Shown here: positions 9,773 to 17,846 of the stretch, one piece after another
How positions within the stretch are numbered: position 1 is the stretch's first letter
How the letters are laid out: each line of letters opens with the position of its first letter
Assembly: GCA_963704835.1 (NCBI GenBank)
Contig: CAVPHW010000011.1
Location: 186,001-250,000, forward strand
Length of the DNA: 64,000 nucleotides
Direction: 5' to 3'
Source: GCA-2746605 sp963704835
Lineage (GTDB): Bacteria > Bacteroidota > Ignavibacteria > Ignavibacteriales > Melioribacteraceae
Program-made: the position numbers and the translations under genes
Notes under the pieces: model-generated
What the model was told of the DNA's origin: nothing
Databases searched by the model: none
What the model saw: only the letters and a program-made list of their open reading frames with translations

Positions 9773-11242
9773 ATGGATTTAAAAGAAATTAAGGTTTATG
9801 AAAATATGATGGTCCCAAATGAAAATTATTTTTTCATTTCGTGGGATTATTATGACTTTTTTAATTGTTCAAATTCTTTCGAAGAAATAACCGGATACTC
9901 AAGCAAAGAAATTTCACAGATGGAATTCAAACATCATTCTTTAATTGAAGGTGTTGATTCAGGAAAAACTTATAATTCCATACTCGAATTCTTTTCACAA
10001 AATGAAATAAAGCAACTTGTAAAAGTTTATAAAATTTTATCAAAAACGGAAAAACCAATTTGGTTCAAAGAGTTTATTTCAGTTAACCAGAAAAATGACA
10101 AAAAACAATATTCTAGTTTGCTAGTGGATATTTCGGATATAAAGCAGAAAGAGGAAGAACTTAACTCAATTGCTCTGGCTAAAACTGAACTTAATAATTC
10201 CAAGGATAAATTAATTTCAATAATTTCGCATGATTTAAGAGCACCTTTTACAAGTTTACTTGGGTTTTCTGAGATTTTGATTAACGAACGTGAACTGCCG
10301 GAAAAAGAACGAGTTGAATATTTAGAATATATTCATGAAGCATCTAAAATTCAGCTTCAAATGGTAAATCATTTATTAGATTGGACAAAATTACAAACCG
10401 GAACAATGAGTTTTGAACCAAGAAGAATAGAAATTAGAGATATAATAGATAATTGTATCTCCGTATTAACCGGCGTTGCAATGCGAAAGAATATTGAAAT
10501 AAAAGTCTTTGGCGGCAAAGGTGTCTTTGTAAATGTTGACGAAAAATTGATGAATCAAGTTATTACAAATTTATTAAGCAATGCTGTTAAGTTTACGCCA
10601 AGTGACAAAACGATAAAAGTTACTGTAGATTATTATAAGAAAGATATGGTTGAGGTAATTGTAAAGGATGAAGGCATTGGTATTTCAGAAAGTAATCAGA
10701 TGAAATTATTTAGGGTTGATACTAAGTTTTCATTAATTGGAACTGCAGGTGAAAAAGGAAGTGGATTAGGATTATCTTTGGTAAAAGAGATTGTTGAAAA
10801 GCATTCCGGGAAAATCTGGCTATACTCAGAAATTAATAAGGGAAGTGAGTTTCATTTTGTTATTCCTAAAGCTGAAGATATAATACTAATTGTTGAAGAA
10901 TATGAAGAAATCCAAAAAGAGTATCTTAATTCATTCAGGACTAAATTCTCCAATTATGAAATTACTTTTTTGAAAACTGGTTTTGAAGCAATGAATTATA
11001 TTACTGATAAAACTCCATCAATAGTCATTCTTTATCATGATATGCCTCTAATGAGTGGTGTTCAGCTAATCTCATCTCTAAGGAAAAAAGATAGTCATAA
11101 TAAAGTCTCTGTAGTTGTGCTTGTTGATAAACTAAACGAAGATGAAAAAAAACAGTATAAAAAATTGAAAGTTGAAAATTTTGTAGACTTTAATTCCACA
11201 CCACAAGAAATTGCCGAAAAAATATCTTTTTTATCTCCTTAG
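9773..11242 (+). CDS. PAS histidine kinase with C-terminal degenerate receiver
   Basis: The ATG at 9773 is preferred over an in-frame TTG at 9764. A PAS-like domain occupies about residues 1-125 and ends in the usual DISDIKQKEEEL linker. The H-box IISHDLRAPFTSLLGF places His near residue 153. The HATPase domain (NLLSNAVKFTPSD, DEGIGIS, GSGLGLSLVKEIVEKHSGKIW) is intact. The last 115 residues have the length and strand order of a receiver domain, but the acidic pair is EE (IVEEYEE), the phospho-Asp position is Tyr (LYHDMP, four residues before the Pro), and the Lys before the last helix is missing (FVDFNSTPQE). It should not accept phosphate in the normal way. It stands alone between the NtrC gene and the NusG-like gene. 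Confidence 0.87.
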   Translation: MDLKEIKVYENMMVPNENYFFISWDYYDFFNCSNSFEEITGYSSKEISQMEFKHHSLIEGVDSGKTYNSILEFFSQNEIKQLVKVYKILSKTEKPIWFKEFISVNQKNDKKQYSSLLVDISDIKQKEEELNSIALAKTELNNSKDKLISIISHDLRAPFTSLLGFSEILINERELPEKERVEYLEYIHEASKIQLQMVNHLLDWTKLQTGTMSFEPRRIEIRDIIDNCISVLTGVAMRKNIEIKVFGGKGVFVNVDEKLMNQVITNLLSNAVKFTPSDKTIKVTVDYYKKDMVEVIVKDEGIGISESNQMKLFRVDTKFSLIGTAGEKGSGLGLSLVKEIVEKHSGKIWLYSEINKGSEFHFVIPKAEDIILIVEEYEEIQKEYLNSFRTKFSNYEITFLKTGFEAMNYITDKTPSIVILYHDMPLMSGVQLISSLRKKDSHNKVSVVVLVDKLNEDEKKQYKKLKVENFVDFNSTPQEIAEKISFLSP

Positions 11243-11309
11243 CATCAAATTTTTAGAATAAAATACTTATTTTTATTTTTTCAATAATAGTTAACCAGAA
11301 AGGAACAGA

Positions 11310-11837
11310 TTGAAGAACCCCCAATTTTCTGAAAATCATCTTTGGTATGCTCTATATACAAAACCTCGTCACGAATTTAAAGCTGAAGAACAGCTAAGAA
11401 ATTGTGGAATAGAATATTTTTTACCCACAATCACTAAAATGAAGCAATGGAGCGATAGAAAGAAGAAAGTAACTGAGCCTTTATTCAGTGGATATATATT
11501 TGTTAAAGGAAATGAAAGAGATAGATTGCTTGCATTAGAACAATATGCAATTGTTCGTTCTATATTTTTTGAGGGTAAGCCGGCAACTGTTCCAAACTGG
11601 CAAATTGAAAACCTTCAAAAAATGTTGGAAAGTGGATTGGATGTTTCTGTATCTGAAAAACTAGCAGTTGGAAGTCTTGTGAAAATTATTTCTGGACCTT
11701 TCAAAGATGTTGAAGGTATAGTTTATGAAAATTCAAATCAAGAACGGATTTTAGCTATTACAATCGATCTGCTTAGAAGATCAGTTATAGTTAAAATTCC
11801 TAGTGAAAGTGTTATTGAAAAAGCTAAAGCAGGATAA
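11310..11837 (+). CDS. UpxY/NusG-like transcription antiterminator
   Basis: 175 residues in the specialised NusG-paralogue family (UpxY, RfaH, LoaP). The N-terminal NGN domain is clear: WYALYTKPRHEFKAEEQL, then FLPTITKMKQWSDRKK and LFSGYIFVKG. The C-terminal KOW module (about 118-165) reads VGSLVKIISGPFKDVEG. The start is a TTG at 11310 with an AAAGGA Shine-Dalgarno about 6 nt upstream; no ATG fits the NGN start. Such factors normally sit at the front of long polysaccharide operons and let RNA polymerase read through terminators. Here it heads a short set with a YhaM-type nuclease and a sirtuin, with no glycan cluster directly downstream, so its target operon is elsewhere or unusual. Confidence 0.85.
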   Translation: MKNPQFSENHLWYALYTKPRHEFKAEEQLRNCGIEYFLPTITKMKQWSDRKKKVTEPLFSGYIFVKGNERDRLLALEQYAIVRSIFFEGKPATVPNWQIENLQKMLESGLDVSVSEKLAVGSLVKIISGPFKDVEGIVYENSNQERILAITIDLLRRSVIVKIPSESVIEKAKAG

Positions 11838-11840
11838 ATT

Positions 11841-12830
11841 ATGATTGATCAAACAAAAATAAATAGTCTAAAAAGTAAAGATAAAATTGATCATTTTTTA
11901 TTGGTGACAAATTTTTCCCTCAAGAGTGCGAGAACCGGAAACAATTATCTAGACTTAGAATTGCGAGATACATCGATATCATTAAATGCAAAAATGTGGA
12001 CCGGATTTGAATCATTTTCAGGAAATTTAAAGCTAGGAACAGTTGTTAAAGTCCTTGGTTCAATGGATGAGTTTAATAATCAATTACAAATTAAGGTCGA
12101 TAGAATTCGATTAGCTACAGAAAATGATAATATTTCACCCGAAGATTTTTTGCCAAATTCGCTAAGAGCAATTGAGGAAATGGAAAAGGAACTTAAAGAT
12201 GTAATAGCTTCAATTACTTCTGGATATCTTAAAGAATTATTGGGTAAGGTTCTTTCTGAATCGAACTATTCCAAATATATTAGAGTACCAGCGGGAAAAG
12301 CTTGGCATCATGCATATATTGGAGGATTGCTTGAGCATACACTAGAAATCCTTAAAATTTGTGAACTTATGTGCAAGATTCATCCAGAAGTCAATAGAGA
12401 ACTTTTACTAACTGGAGCTATTTTACATGATATAGGAAAAATAGAAGAATTAGAATATTCCACCGGATTTAATTATACAGACAAAGGAAAATTGTTAGGG
12501 CATATTGTAATAGCTGCAAATTTAATTGAAAAAGAAGCAAGTAAAATAAAAGAATTCCCAGATGGTATTAAAAACCAATTGCTCCATTTAGTTCTTAGTC
12601 ATCAAGGAAAACTTGAATATGCTACACCGGTTGTTCCTAAAACTATTGAAGCAATAATTCTCTACCACGCAGATGAACTTAGTGCGAAAACCAATGCATA
12701 TAAAGGTGCGATTGAAGCTGAGCGAGGGAATGATACTAATTGGACCAAATATTTACCATTAGCTGAAACTTCATTGTACATCACTGATAGCTCTGAAAAA
12801 AGGCAAGATTTTAAAGACACATTGTTTTAA
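11841..12830 (+). CDS. YhaM-type 3'-5' exoribonuclease (OB-fold + HD domain)
   Basis: 329 residues with the architecture of Bacillus YhaM. An N-terminal OB-fold nucleic-acid-binding domain (about 15-95: FLLVTNFSLKSARTGNNYLDLELRD) is followed by an HD phosphohydrolase domain. Its metal ligands are visible in HHAYIGGLLEHT, GAILHDIGKIEEL, LGHIVIAANLI and LVLSHQGKLEY. The family removes nucleotides from the 3' end of single-stranded RNA or DNA in a metal-dependent way. The gene starts 3 nt after the NusG-like gene and ends 15 nt before the sirtuin gene, so all three are probably one transcript. Confidence 0.88.
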   Translation: MIDQTKINSLKSKDKIDHFLLVTNFSLKSARTGNNYLDLELRDTSISLNAKMWTGFESFSGNLKLGTVVKVLGSMDEFNNQLQIKVDRIRLATENDNISPEDFLPNSLRAIEEMEKELKDVIASITSGYLKELLGKVLSESNYSKYIRVPAGKAWHHAYIGGLLEHTLEILKICELMCKIHPEVNRELLLTGAILHDIGKIEELEYSTGFNYTDKGKLLGHIVIAANLIEKEASKIKEFPDGIKNQLLHLVLSHQGKLEYATPVVPKTIEAIILYHADELSAKTNAYKGAIEAERGNDTNWTKYLPLAETSLYITDSSEKRQDFKDTLF

Positions 12831-12845
12831 TTAAAACAACATCAG

Positions 12846-13592
12846 ATGGAATTTAATAACGAATTTATTGAAAAGTTAAAGAAAGCAGAATCTCTTCTGT
12901 TTTTTACTGGTGCTGGTATTTCTGCGGAAAGTGGAATTGCTACATTTAGAGGGAAAGATGGTCTCTGGAGTAAATTAAAACCTGAGGAACTAGCAAGTTT
13001 TTCCGCATTTATGAAAAATCCAGATATGGTTTGGGAATGGTATCAGTATAGAAGAGAAATTGTAGAAGAATCTCAGCCAAATAAAGGTCATCTAGCAATT
13101 GCTGAGTTAGAAAAATATTATAAAGTAAATGTTGTTACTCAAAATGTTGATAATTTACATTTACGAGCCGGAAGTTCAAATATTGATGAGTTGCATGGCA
13201 GTATCGTTAGAAATTTTTGTATCGATTGCAAAACTTTCTATAATCATCAAGAATTTAAATTTGATAAAAAAGTTCCAAGATGTGAAAAATGCAATGGAAT
13301 GATAAGACCTGATGTTGTTTGGTTTGGAGAAAATTTGAGGGGGAATGCATTTCCACATGGCGAGCAAAAAGCCAAAGAATGTGATATTTGTTTTATTGTT
13401 GGTACTTCAGCGATCGTTTATCCTGCTGCATACATTCCTATTACTGCAAGCGAATATGGAGCCTATTTAGTTGAAATCAATATTGAAACAACCGAAATTT
13501 CAAATCAAGTCGATTATTCTATTTTAGGTAAATCTGGGGATATTCTTCCTAAAATTTTAGAATTAGTAAAAACTTTTCCATTAAAAGTATAA
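12846..13592 (+). CDS. cobB: NAD-dependent protein deacylase, sirtuin family
   Basis: 248 residues covering a complete SIR2 fold. The NAD-binding motif is FTGAGISAESGIATFRG (residues about 20-36), the second motif is TQNVDNLH, and the catalytic His lies in ELHGS. Four zinc-binding cysteines appear as two pairs (CIDC, CEKC). A Y-x-x-R pattern (WYQYRRE, about residues 58-64) matches the acyl-pocket residues of class III sirtuins such as SIRT5 and E. coli CobB. Removal of succinyl or malonyl groups is therefore as likely as deacetylation. It removes acyl groups from protein lysines in the cytoplasm and yields O-acyl-ADP-ribose and nicotinamide. Confidence 0.93.
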   Translation: MEFNNEFIEKLKKAESLLFFTGAGISAESGIATFRGKDGLWSKLKPEELASFSAFMKNPDMVWEWYQYRREIVEESQPNKGHLAIAELEKYYKVNVVTQNVDNLHLRAGSSNIDELHGSIVRNFCIDCKTFYNHQEFKFDKKVPRCEKCNGMIRPDVVWFGENLRGNAFPHGEQKAKECDICFIVGTSAIVYPAAYIPITASEYGAYLVEINIETTEISNQVDYSILGKSGDILPKILELVKTFPLKV

Positions 13593-13697
13593 AATCAAAT
13601 TCAGTTAACCTTTATACCAAAAACTTCAAATCCTTCAGAAGTACTATAAATCAATTCATATTTTCCGATAATATTTTGGAAATATGGAGAAATTATT

Positions 13698-14123
13698 ATG
13701 GCAATTATTTGGCGAAAAGGGATGAGTGTTTGTAACGATGTTATTGATCATGATCACCAATTCATGGTGAATTTTGTAAACACAATCGAATTAGCACTTC
13801 AAACACCGGAAGAAAAAGAAATAATTCTTGAGGCATTTGAGCAACTTTATGATTATTCAGTTGGTCATTTTAGAAGGGAAGAATCGATACAAAGAAAAAT
13901 CGAGTATCCTAAAAGTTTACCACATAAAAATTCCCATGCATCTTTATTAACCCAATTAGAATCTTTAAAAAAAGATCTAGAAAAAATTGAGACCCCTGAA
14001 AAAATAACTAATAAAGCTCCTCAAGTGGTTAAATTTTTAAGGGATTGGTTAATGAACCATGTTTTGGATGAAGATCTTTTACTTAAACCTTATTTAGAAA
14101 AATATCCAAAGGGGTTTTCATAG
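13698..14123 (+). CDS. Bacteriohemerythrin (non-haem di-iron O2-binding protein)
   Basis: 141 residues with all expected di-iron ligands of the four-helix hemerythrin fold: His in DHDHQF (near residue 21), HFRREE (His and Glu, about 57-61), HKNSHASLL (about 76-80), and H plus D in NHVLDEDLLL (about 119-124). A good ribosome-binding site (GGAG) sits 8 nt before the ATG. Members bind O2 reversibly and serve in oxygen sensing, storage or delivery, often in microaerophiles. It is monocistronic, facing the convergent queD gene. Confidence 0.92.
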   Translation: MAIIWRKGMSVCNDVIDHDHQFMVNFVNTIELALQTPEEKEIILEAFEQLYDYSVGHFRREESIQRKIEYPKSLPHKNSHASLLTQLESLKKDLEKIETPEKITNKAPQVVKFLRDWLMNHVLDEDLLLKPYLEKYPKGFS

Positions 14124-14156
14124 AGTTAAATCATGAGATTCGAATAATCAATCATT

Positions 14157-14579
14157 TCATTTATTGCTCAAAAAAAGTTCTTCCTCAGCATAAGTGTTTT
14201 CTGTTTCACAAACTCTAACTTTTATGTGAGTAATATTTGAAGGTAGAGGTTCAGCTTTAATTTTATTTAGAAAATAATGGCAAAGATTCTCGGCTGTTGT
14301 TTCAAAATCAACAATTACATGAGCAGAATTTAATTTTTGAATAGCTTCCTTCAATTGAATATCTTTATTACTGATTATCACTGAATGATCAAGTTCATCA
14401 ACAAGGGGAGAAATAATTTCCTTAACATCAAAGTAATCTATAACCATTCCTTCATCAGTTAAATCACCGGTAAACTCAACAACAAGTTTATAAGAATGAC
14501 CATGCAAATTATGGCATTTGCCTTTATGACACTGTAAACGATGCCCCATTTCCCATCTAAATTCTTTTGCTATTTTCAT
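14157..14579 (-). CDS. queD: 6-carboxy-5,6,7,8-tetrahydropterin synthase
   Basis: 140 residues of the PTPS/QueD family. Zinc ligands and the catalytic Cys are visible in EMGHRLQ (near residue 11) and KCHNLHGHSYK (about 20-30). Further conserved motifs are MVIDYFDVKE, LDHSVI and, near the C-terminus, RVCETENTYAEE, whose Glu binds the pterin. It converts dihydroneopterin triphosphate to carboxytetrahydropterin in queuosine (7-deazaguanine) biosynthesis. The start codon overlaps the stop of queE (ATGA), so the two are translationally coupled. Confidence 0.94.
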   Translation of the reverse strand: MKIAKEFRWEMGHRLQCHKGKCHNLHGHSYKLVVEFTGDLTDEGMVIDYFDVKEIISPLVDELDHSVIISNKDIQLKEAIQKLNSAHVIVDFETTAENLCHYFLNKIKAEPLPSNITHIKVRVCETENTYAEEELFLSNK

Positions 14580-15214
14580 ACGCCTTTTTTATCTGGTTCC
14601 CATATATGTTTGTGTAATTGAATTTGCAATCTTACATTAAGATTATCTTCCAAAATCCATTCTGCTAAAGTTCTGTATTCCAACACACCAAAAACAGTTG
14701 AAAAAATAATTTCACATTTATGATTAAGATCAAATTTATCTATAAAAATTTTAGTCCATTCATAATCTTCTCTAGTACCAATTACAAATTTTAATTCATC
14801 ATTTGGTTTTATAAAATTAATATTTTCATAATAATTTTTCTTTTCCATTCCACTGGAAGGGCACTTAAAATCCAAGATAGTTTTAACTCTTTTATCAACA
14901 TTTTCAATTGTAAGGCTGCCACTGGTTTCTAGCATAACTTCATAATTGTTATTACAAAGTGCTGTTAGTAGATCTAAACACTCTTCTTGGACTAAAGGTT
15001 CACCGCCGGTTACTTCAACTAAATTACAATTGTATTTTCTTACTTCATCTAAAATATGTTCAATTGAATAATCTGTCCCCTCATAAAAAGCATATTCTGT
15101 ATCGCAATATCCACATCTTAAATTGCAAAATGTTAATCTAATGAATACACAAGGTAAACCGGCTTTTGTGCCTTCTCCTTGAATTGAATAGAACATTTCG
15201 TTTATTTTAAGCAT
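14576..15214 (-). CDS. queE: 7-carboxy-7-deazaguanine synthase (radical SAM)
   Basis: 212 residues with the radical-SAM cluster motif C-x3-C-x2-C (LTFCNLRCGYCDTEY, residues about 28-42), the start FYSIQGEGTKAGLPCVFIR typical of QueE, the SAM-binding GGEP motif (EVTGGEPL), and a C-terminal LQIQLHKHIW. It ring-contracts carboxytetrahydropterin to 7-carboxy-7-deazaguanine, the step after QueD. Genes for QueC and QueF are not in the window. The gene is divergent from rpsT; the 130 bp between them hold the promoters, and I do not see a preQ1 riboswitch there. Confidence 0.95.
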   Translation of the reverse strand: MLKINEMFYSIQGEGTKAGLPCVFIRLTFCNLRCGYCDTEYAFYEGTDYSIEHILDEVRKYNCNLVEVTGGEPLVQEECLDLLTALCNNNYEVMLETSGSLTIENVDKRVKTILDFKCPSSGMEKKNYYENINFIKPNDELKFVIGTREDYEWTKIFIDKFDLNHKCEIIFSTVFGVLEYRTLAEWILEDNLNVRLQIQLHKHIWEPDKKGV

Positions 15215-15344
15215 TTTTCTGACTTTCTGATCATTATTAAGTGCAAAAATAGTAATAAATTAACAGTTTTAATAAATTTTAAAGTTGCGGATAAAAAATA
15301 TTTTTTCTAATTTACCTTTCTGAAAAATATTAATAAGGTAGGTA

Positions 15345-15602
15345 ATGGCTAATCATAAGTCAGCTAAAAAAAGAGCAAAAACAAACGAAAAAAGAAGAGT
15401 TATAAATAAAGCTTCTTTATCAAAAGTTAAAAACGTAGTTAAGAGTGTATTGGATTCGAAAGATAAAGAAACAGCAGAAGTAAAATTGAAAGAAGCTGTT
15501 TCCTATTTAGATAGAACTGCTGGTAAAGGAAGAATACATAGTAACAATGTTGCTAGAAAGAAATCGAGACTAACAAAATTTGTTAACGCTTTATCTAAGT
15601 AA
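15345..15602 (+). CDS. rpsT: 30S ribosomal protein S20
   Basis: 85 residues, the normal length for bS20. The protein is very basic and all-helical, with the conserved N-terminus MANHKSAKKRAKTNEKRR and the C-terminal SNNVARKKSRLTKFVNAL. It binds 16S rRNA near helices 9 and 44 early in 30S assembly. A strong purine-rich site (AGGTAGGT) lies just before the ATG. The gene is monocistronic and followed by a clear intrinsic terminator at 15634-15671. Confidence 0.97.
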   Translation: MANHKSAKKRAKTNEKRRVINKASLSKVKNVVKSVLDSKDKETAEVKLKEAVSYLDRTAGKGRIHSNNVARKKSRLTKFVNALSK

Positions 15603-15633
15603 TTTTTTACAGCTAAGTGTAATTAAATTTTAT

Positions 15634-15671
15634 GAGCGATTTTGGATTTTCCAGAATCGCTCTTTTATTTT
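15634..15671 (+). terminator. Rho-independent terminator after rpsT
   Basis: A stem formed by GAGCGATT (15634-15641) and AATCGCTC (15655-15662), continued by an inner TGGA/TCCA pair across a single mismatch, is followed by TTTTATTTT. The T-tract runs over the last codons of the convergent GlmU-like gene. Confidence 0.9.
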
Positions 15672-17175
15672 ACAAATCCTCAATAGCATCAATTCCTTCA
15701 GGCATAGGAAGAAAATATTTTATATCCTGGATTTTACCATTTTTCCTAATAAGCTTATCAACTTTTTTCTTTATTAGTACACTATGTTCAATTAAGAGAT
15801 CATTATCTATCATTGATCCGAACACATAACTTGTACCCTTAATAGTAACATGGCTTCCAATGATGGTTGGGTATTCATCACTTCCGGTGATATTAACACT
15901 TGATTCAATCCTTGAATTTTCTCCAATTGATATATTGCCCTTTATAATGTCACCCCAAAGAATTTCAACACCATCATTTATTTCTAATCTTTGATTATCA
16001 AAACATGATAAGTGTACATTTTCTCCAACTGTTACATTTTTTCCGAATATAACATTTCCATAAACATATACATTTTTCCTAAGTTTTATATTGTAATTAA
16101 GCTTTACGCCTTTGCCAACATAAACACCTTTACCAATTTTAATATCCAGTGGATTACCTTTTTTATCATAATCAATTATTTCTTTGATAACATCATCAGC
16201 AAGAAAGAAATCCTCGGGATCATCAATTTCAATTATATCCTTTACTTGTTCATATGCATGTCTTCTTGCAATTTCATCCATTTCTTTAAGCACAGACTTA
16301 TTATTAAAGCCCATTATTACATGTTGTTGTTGTGCACTAACTGCACTAACCGAAAGTTTATGCTTATTAAAAAGTGCAATTAAATCAGTAATATATATTT
16401 CACCTTGAACGTTATCACTTTTAATTTTATTAATTAGTTTTACCAAATAGTTGAACTTAAATGCAAATACTCCCGAGTTGAACTCATTGTTATTTATTAG
16501 CTCTTCTCGGGTATAAGCATAATTTTTGCCATTGAAAATTCTTGTATAAGGAATTTGAGGATCTAGGTTTAAAATATCTTTATACTCCATTATTTCCAAA
16601 ACTTTGCCGGTATCTTTCCCAGAAACAATTCCCTTATCATCTAAAGGTTTTACTCTTAGAATTCTTCCATAACTATTTTCACGTGGATTGCCTTCGTACA
16701 TGCCTGTTAAAACCATCATATCGGTTTTAGATTTAACAAATTCCTTTTTGAACATTTTCATTGTAGCGTCATCAATTAGTCCCATATCGCCGGGAAGAAT
16801 GTAAACGATGCCTTTGTATTTTTGCTTGTTAATATTTTCTAGAGCAATTTGAACTGCATGTCCGGTCCCATGTTGTTCTTCTTGAAATGCAAACAGATTA
16901 TTTTTTTTATTTCCTATAACTTGGATTACGTCTTCTGCCTTAATTCCAGTTACAATTAAAGTGTTAGATTTTGGGAATGCTTTTTTACATGCTTCAAAAA
17001 CCCTCTCAACAGTTGATTTACCCCAAATTTTATGCAGCATTTTGGAAGTTTGAGATTTAATCCTTTTCCCATGACCAGCAGCAAGTATAATGGCAGTTTC
17101 AGAATTTTTGTAATCAAAGTTGGAAGAATTTTCTTTTATAAGTTCGATAACATTTTTGTTTCTTTGATGAAGCAT
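15670..17175 (-). CDS. GlmU-like nucleotidyltransferase with left-handed beta-helix tail
   Basis: The ATG at 17175 has a GGAG site 7 nt upstream and is preferred over an in-frame TTG at 17202. The N-terminal half is a pyrophosphorylase domain with the GlmU-type motifs LAAGHGKRIKS, EEQHGTGHAV, LPGDMGL, NNEFNSGVFAF and GEIYITDLI, so transfer of UMP (or another NMP) to a sugar phosphate is likely. The C-terminal 180 residues are hexapeptide repeats of a left-handed beta-helix (KIGKGVYVGKGV, GKNVTVGENV). The canonical GlmU acetyltransferase signature (HVGNF-type, then an NH acetyl-CoA site) is not visible. I therefore do not name it glmU. It is the last gene of the minus-strand envelope cluster. 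Confidence 0.82.
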   Translation of the reverse strand: MLHQRNKNVIELIKENSSNFDYKNSETAIILAAGHGKRIKSQTSKMLHKIWGKSTVERVFEACKKAFPKSNTLIVTGIKAEDVIQVIGNKKNNLFAFQEEQHGTGHAVQIALENINKQKYKGIVYILPGDMGLIDDATMKMFKKEFVKSKTDMMVLTGMYEGNPRENSYGRILRVKPLDDKGIVSGKDTGKVLEIMEYKDILNLDPQIPYTRIFNGKNYAYTREELINNNEFNSGVFAFKFNYLVKLINKIKSDNVQGEIYITDLIALFNKHKLSVSAVSAQQQHVIMGFNNKSVLKEMDEIARRHAYEQVKDIIEIDDPEDFFLADDVIKEIIDYDKKGNPLDIKIGKGVYVGKGVKLNYNIKLRKNVYVYGNVIFGKNVTVGENVHLSCFDNQRLEINDGVEILWGDIIKGNISIGENSRIESSVNITGSDEYPTIIGSHVTIKGTSYVFGSMIDNDLLIEHSVLIKKKVDKLIRKNGKIQDIKYFLPMPEGIDAIEDL

Positions 17176-17242
17176 TGTTTCTCCAATAAATAGATTAGGC
17201 AAAGTATTTAATTTGATGGGAGCAAATAATTAGGAATTCTTT

Positions 17243-17831
17243 TTAGTTTCCAAATTTATTTTGTTTTTTATTTTCGATTAAAGATTTGATTTCTTGAATT
17301 CTATTTTCAATTTTTTCTGTAATCTCTGGTTTTAAATTCTTGAGTTCATTAAAAATTTCCAAAGCCTCGCTATAGTTTCCCTGGCTTGCGTAAATTTCAG
17401 CTAAAGTTTCAGTAACAATAGGCTTGTTCTCTATGCCAGAGGTTTCAAGATAGGAATCATCAGTTTGATCATCCTCAATAAATGAATCCTCTAATAAATC
17501 AGTAATTGTATTATCTAATTCGTAATCAACACCTTCTTTTTTTAACTTAATTTTATTGATCAAATCCATGTAATAGTCAAAAGTACTTTTCTCATTTAAA
17601 ATACTATCGCCTTTAATAATATTATCTTTCGCTAAATCAAATTCATCATTATGTGCCAAGGCAATGGCATATAAGAAAATATCCAGTTGGATGATAAGGG
17701 TATTTTGCAATCCCAATTTCAAATAGCTGTATCGCTTTTTCGTAATTTTGGTTATCTATTTCTTTAGCGGCTTCGTAGATAACAAGAGGAGATTCTTTAT
17801 TGAACTCATAAATCAAAGCGAATTTATCCAT
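17243..17831 (-). CDS. TPR-repeat protein, frame broken once
   Basis: The ATG at 17831 starts a frame with a clear TPR helix pair (YEAAKEIDNQNYEKAIQLFEIG) and a KYPYHPTGYFL turn. The frame then fails at about 17675-17679 in a TTTTC run. Removing one base continues it as LYAIALAHNDEFDLAK and on to the stop at 17243. Near the C-terminus there is another TPR (LAEIYASQGNYSEALEIFNEL). The protein would be about 195 residues, mostly helical, with an acidic linker in the middle. It probably acts as an adaptor within the envelope cluster, lying 15 nt after the glycosyltransferase start-side gene boundary and upstream of the GlmU-like gene. The function is unknown. Confidence 0.7.
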
Positions 17832-17846
17832 TTACTATCTCATTAT

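Noticed and set aside
15215..15344. A preQ1 riboswitch upstream of queE
   Set aside because: No recognisable aptamer pseudoknot or terminator/RBS switch could be seen in the AT-rich spacer.
16012..16730. Several open frames on the plus strand opposite the GlmU-like gene
   Set aside because: They are low-complexity Ile/Tyr/Phe or Ser-rich products with no ribosome-binding site, and the minus-strand gene explains the region fully.
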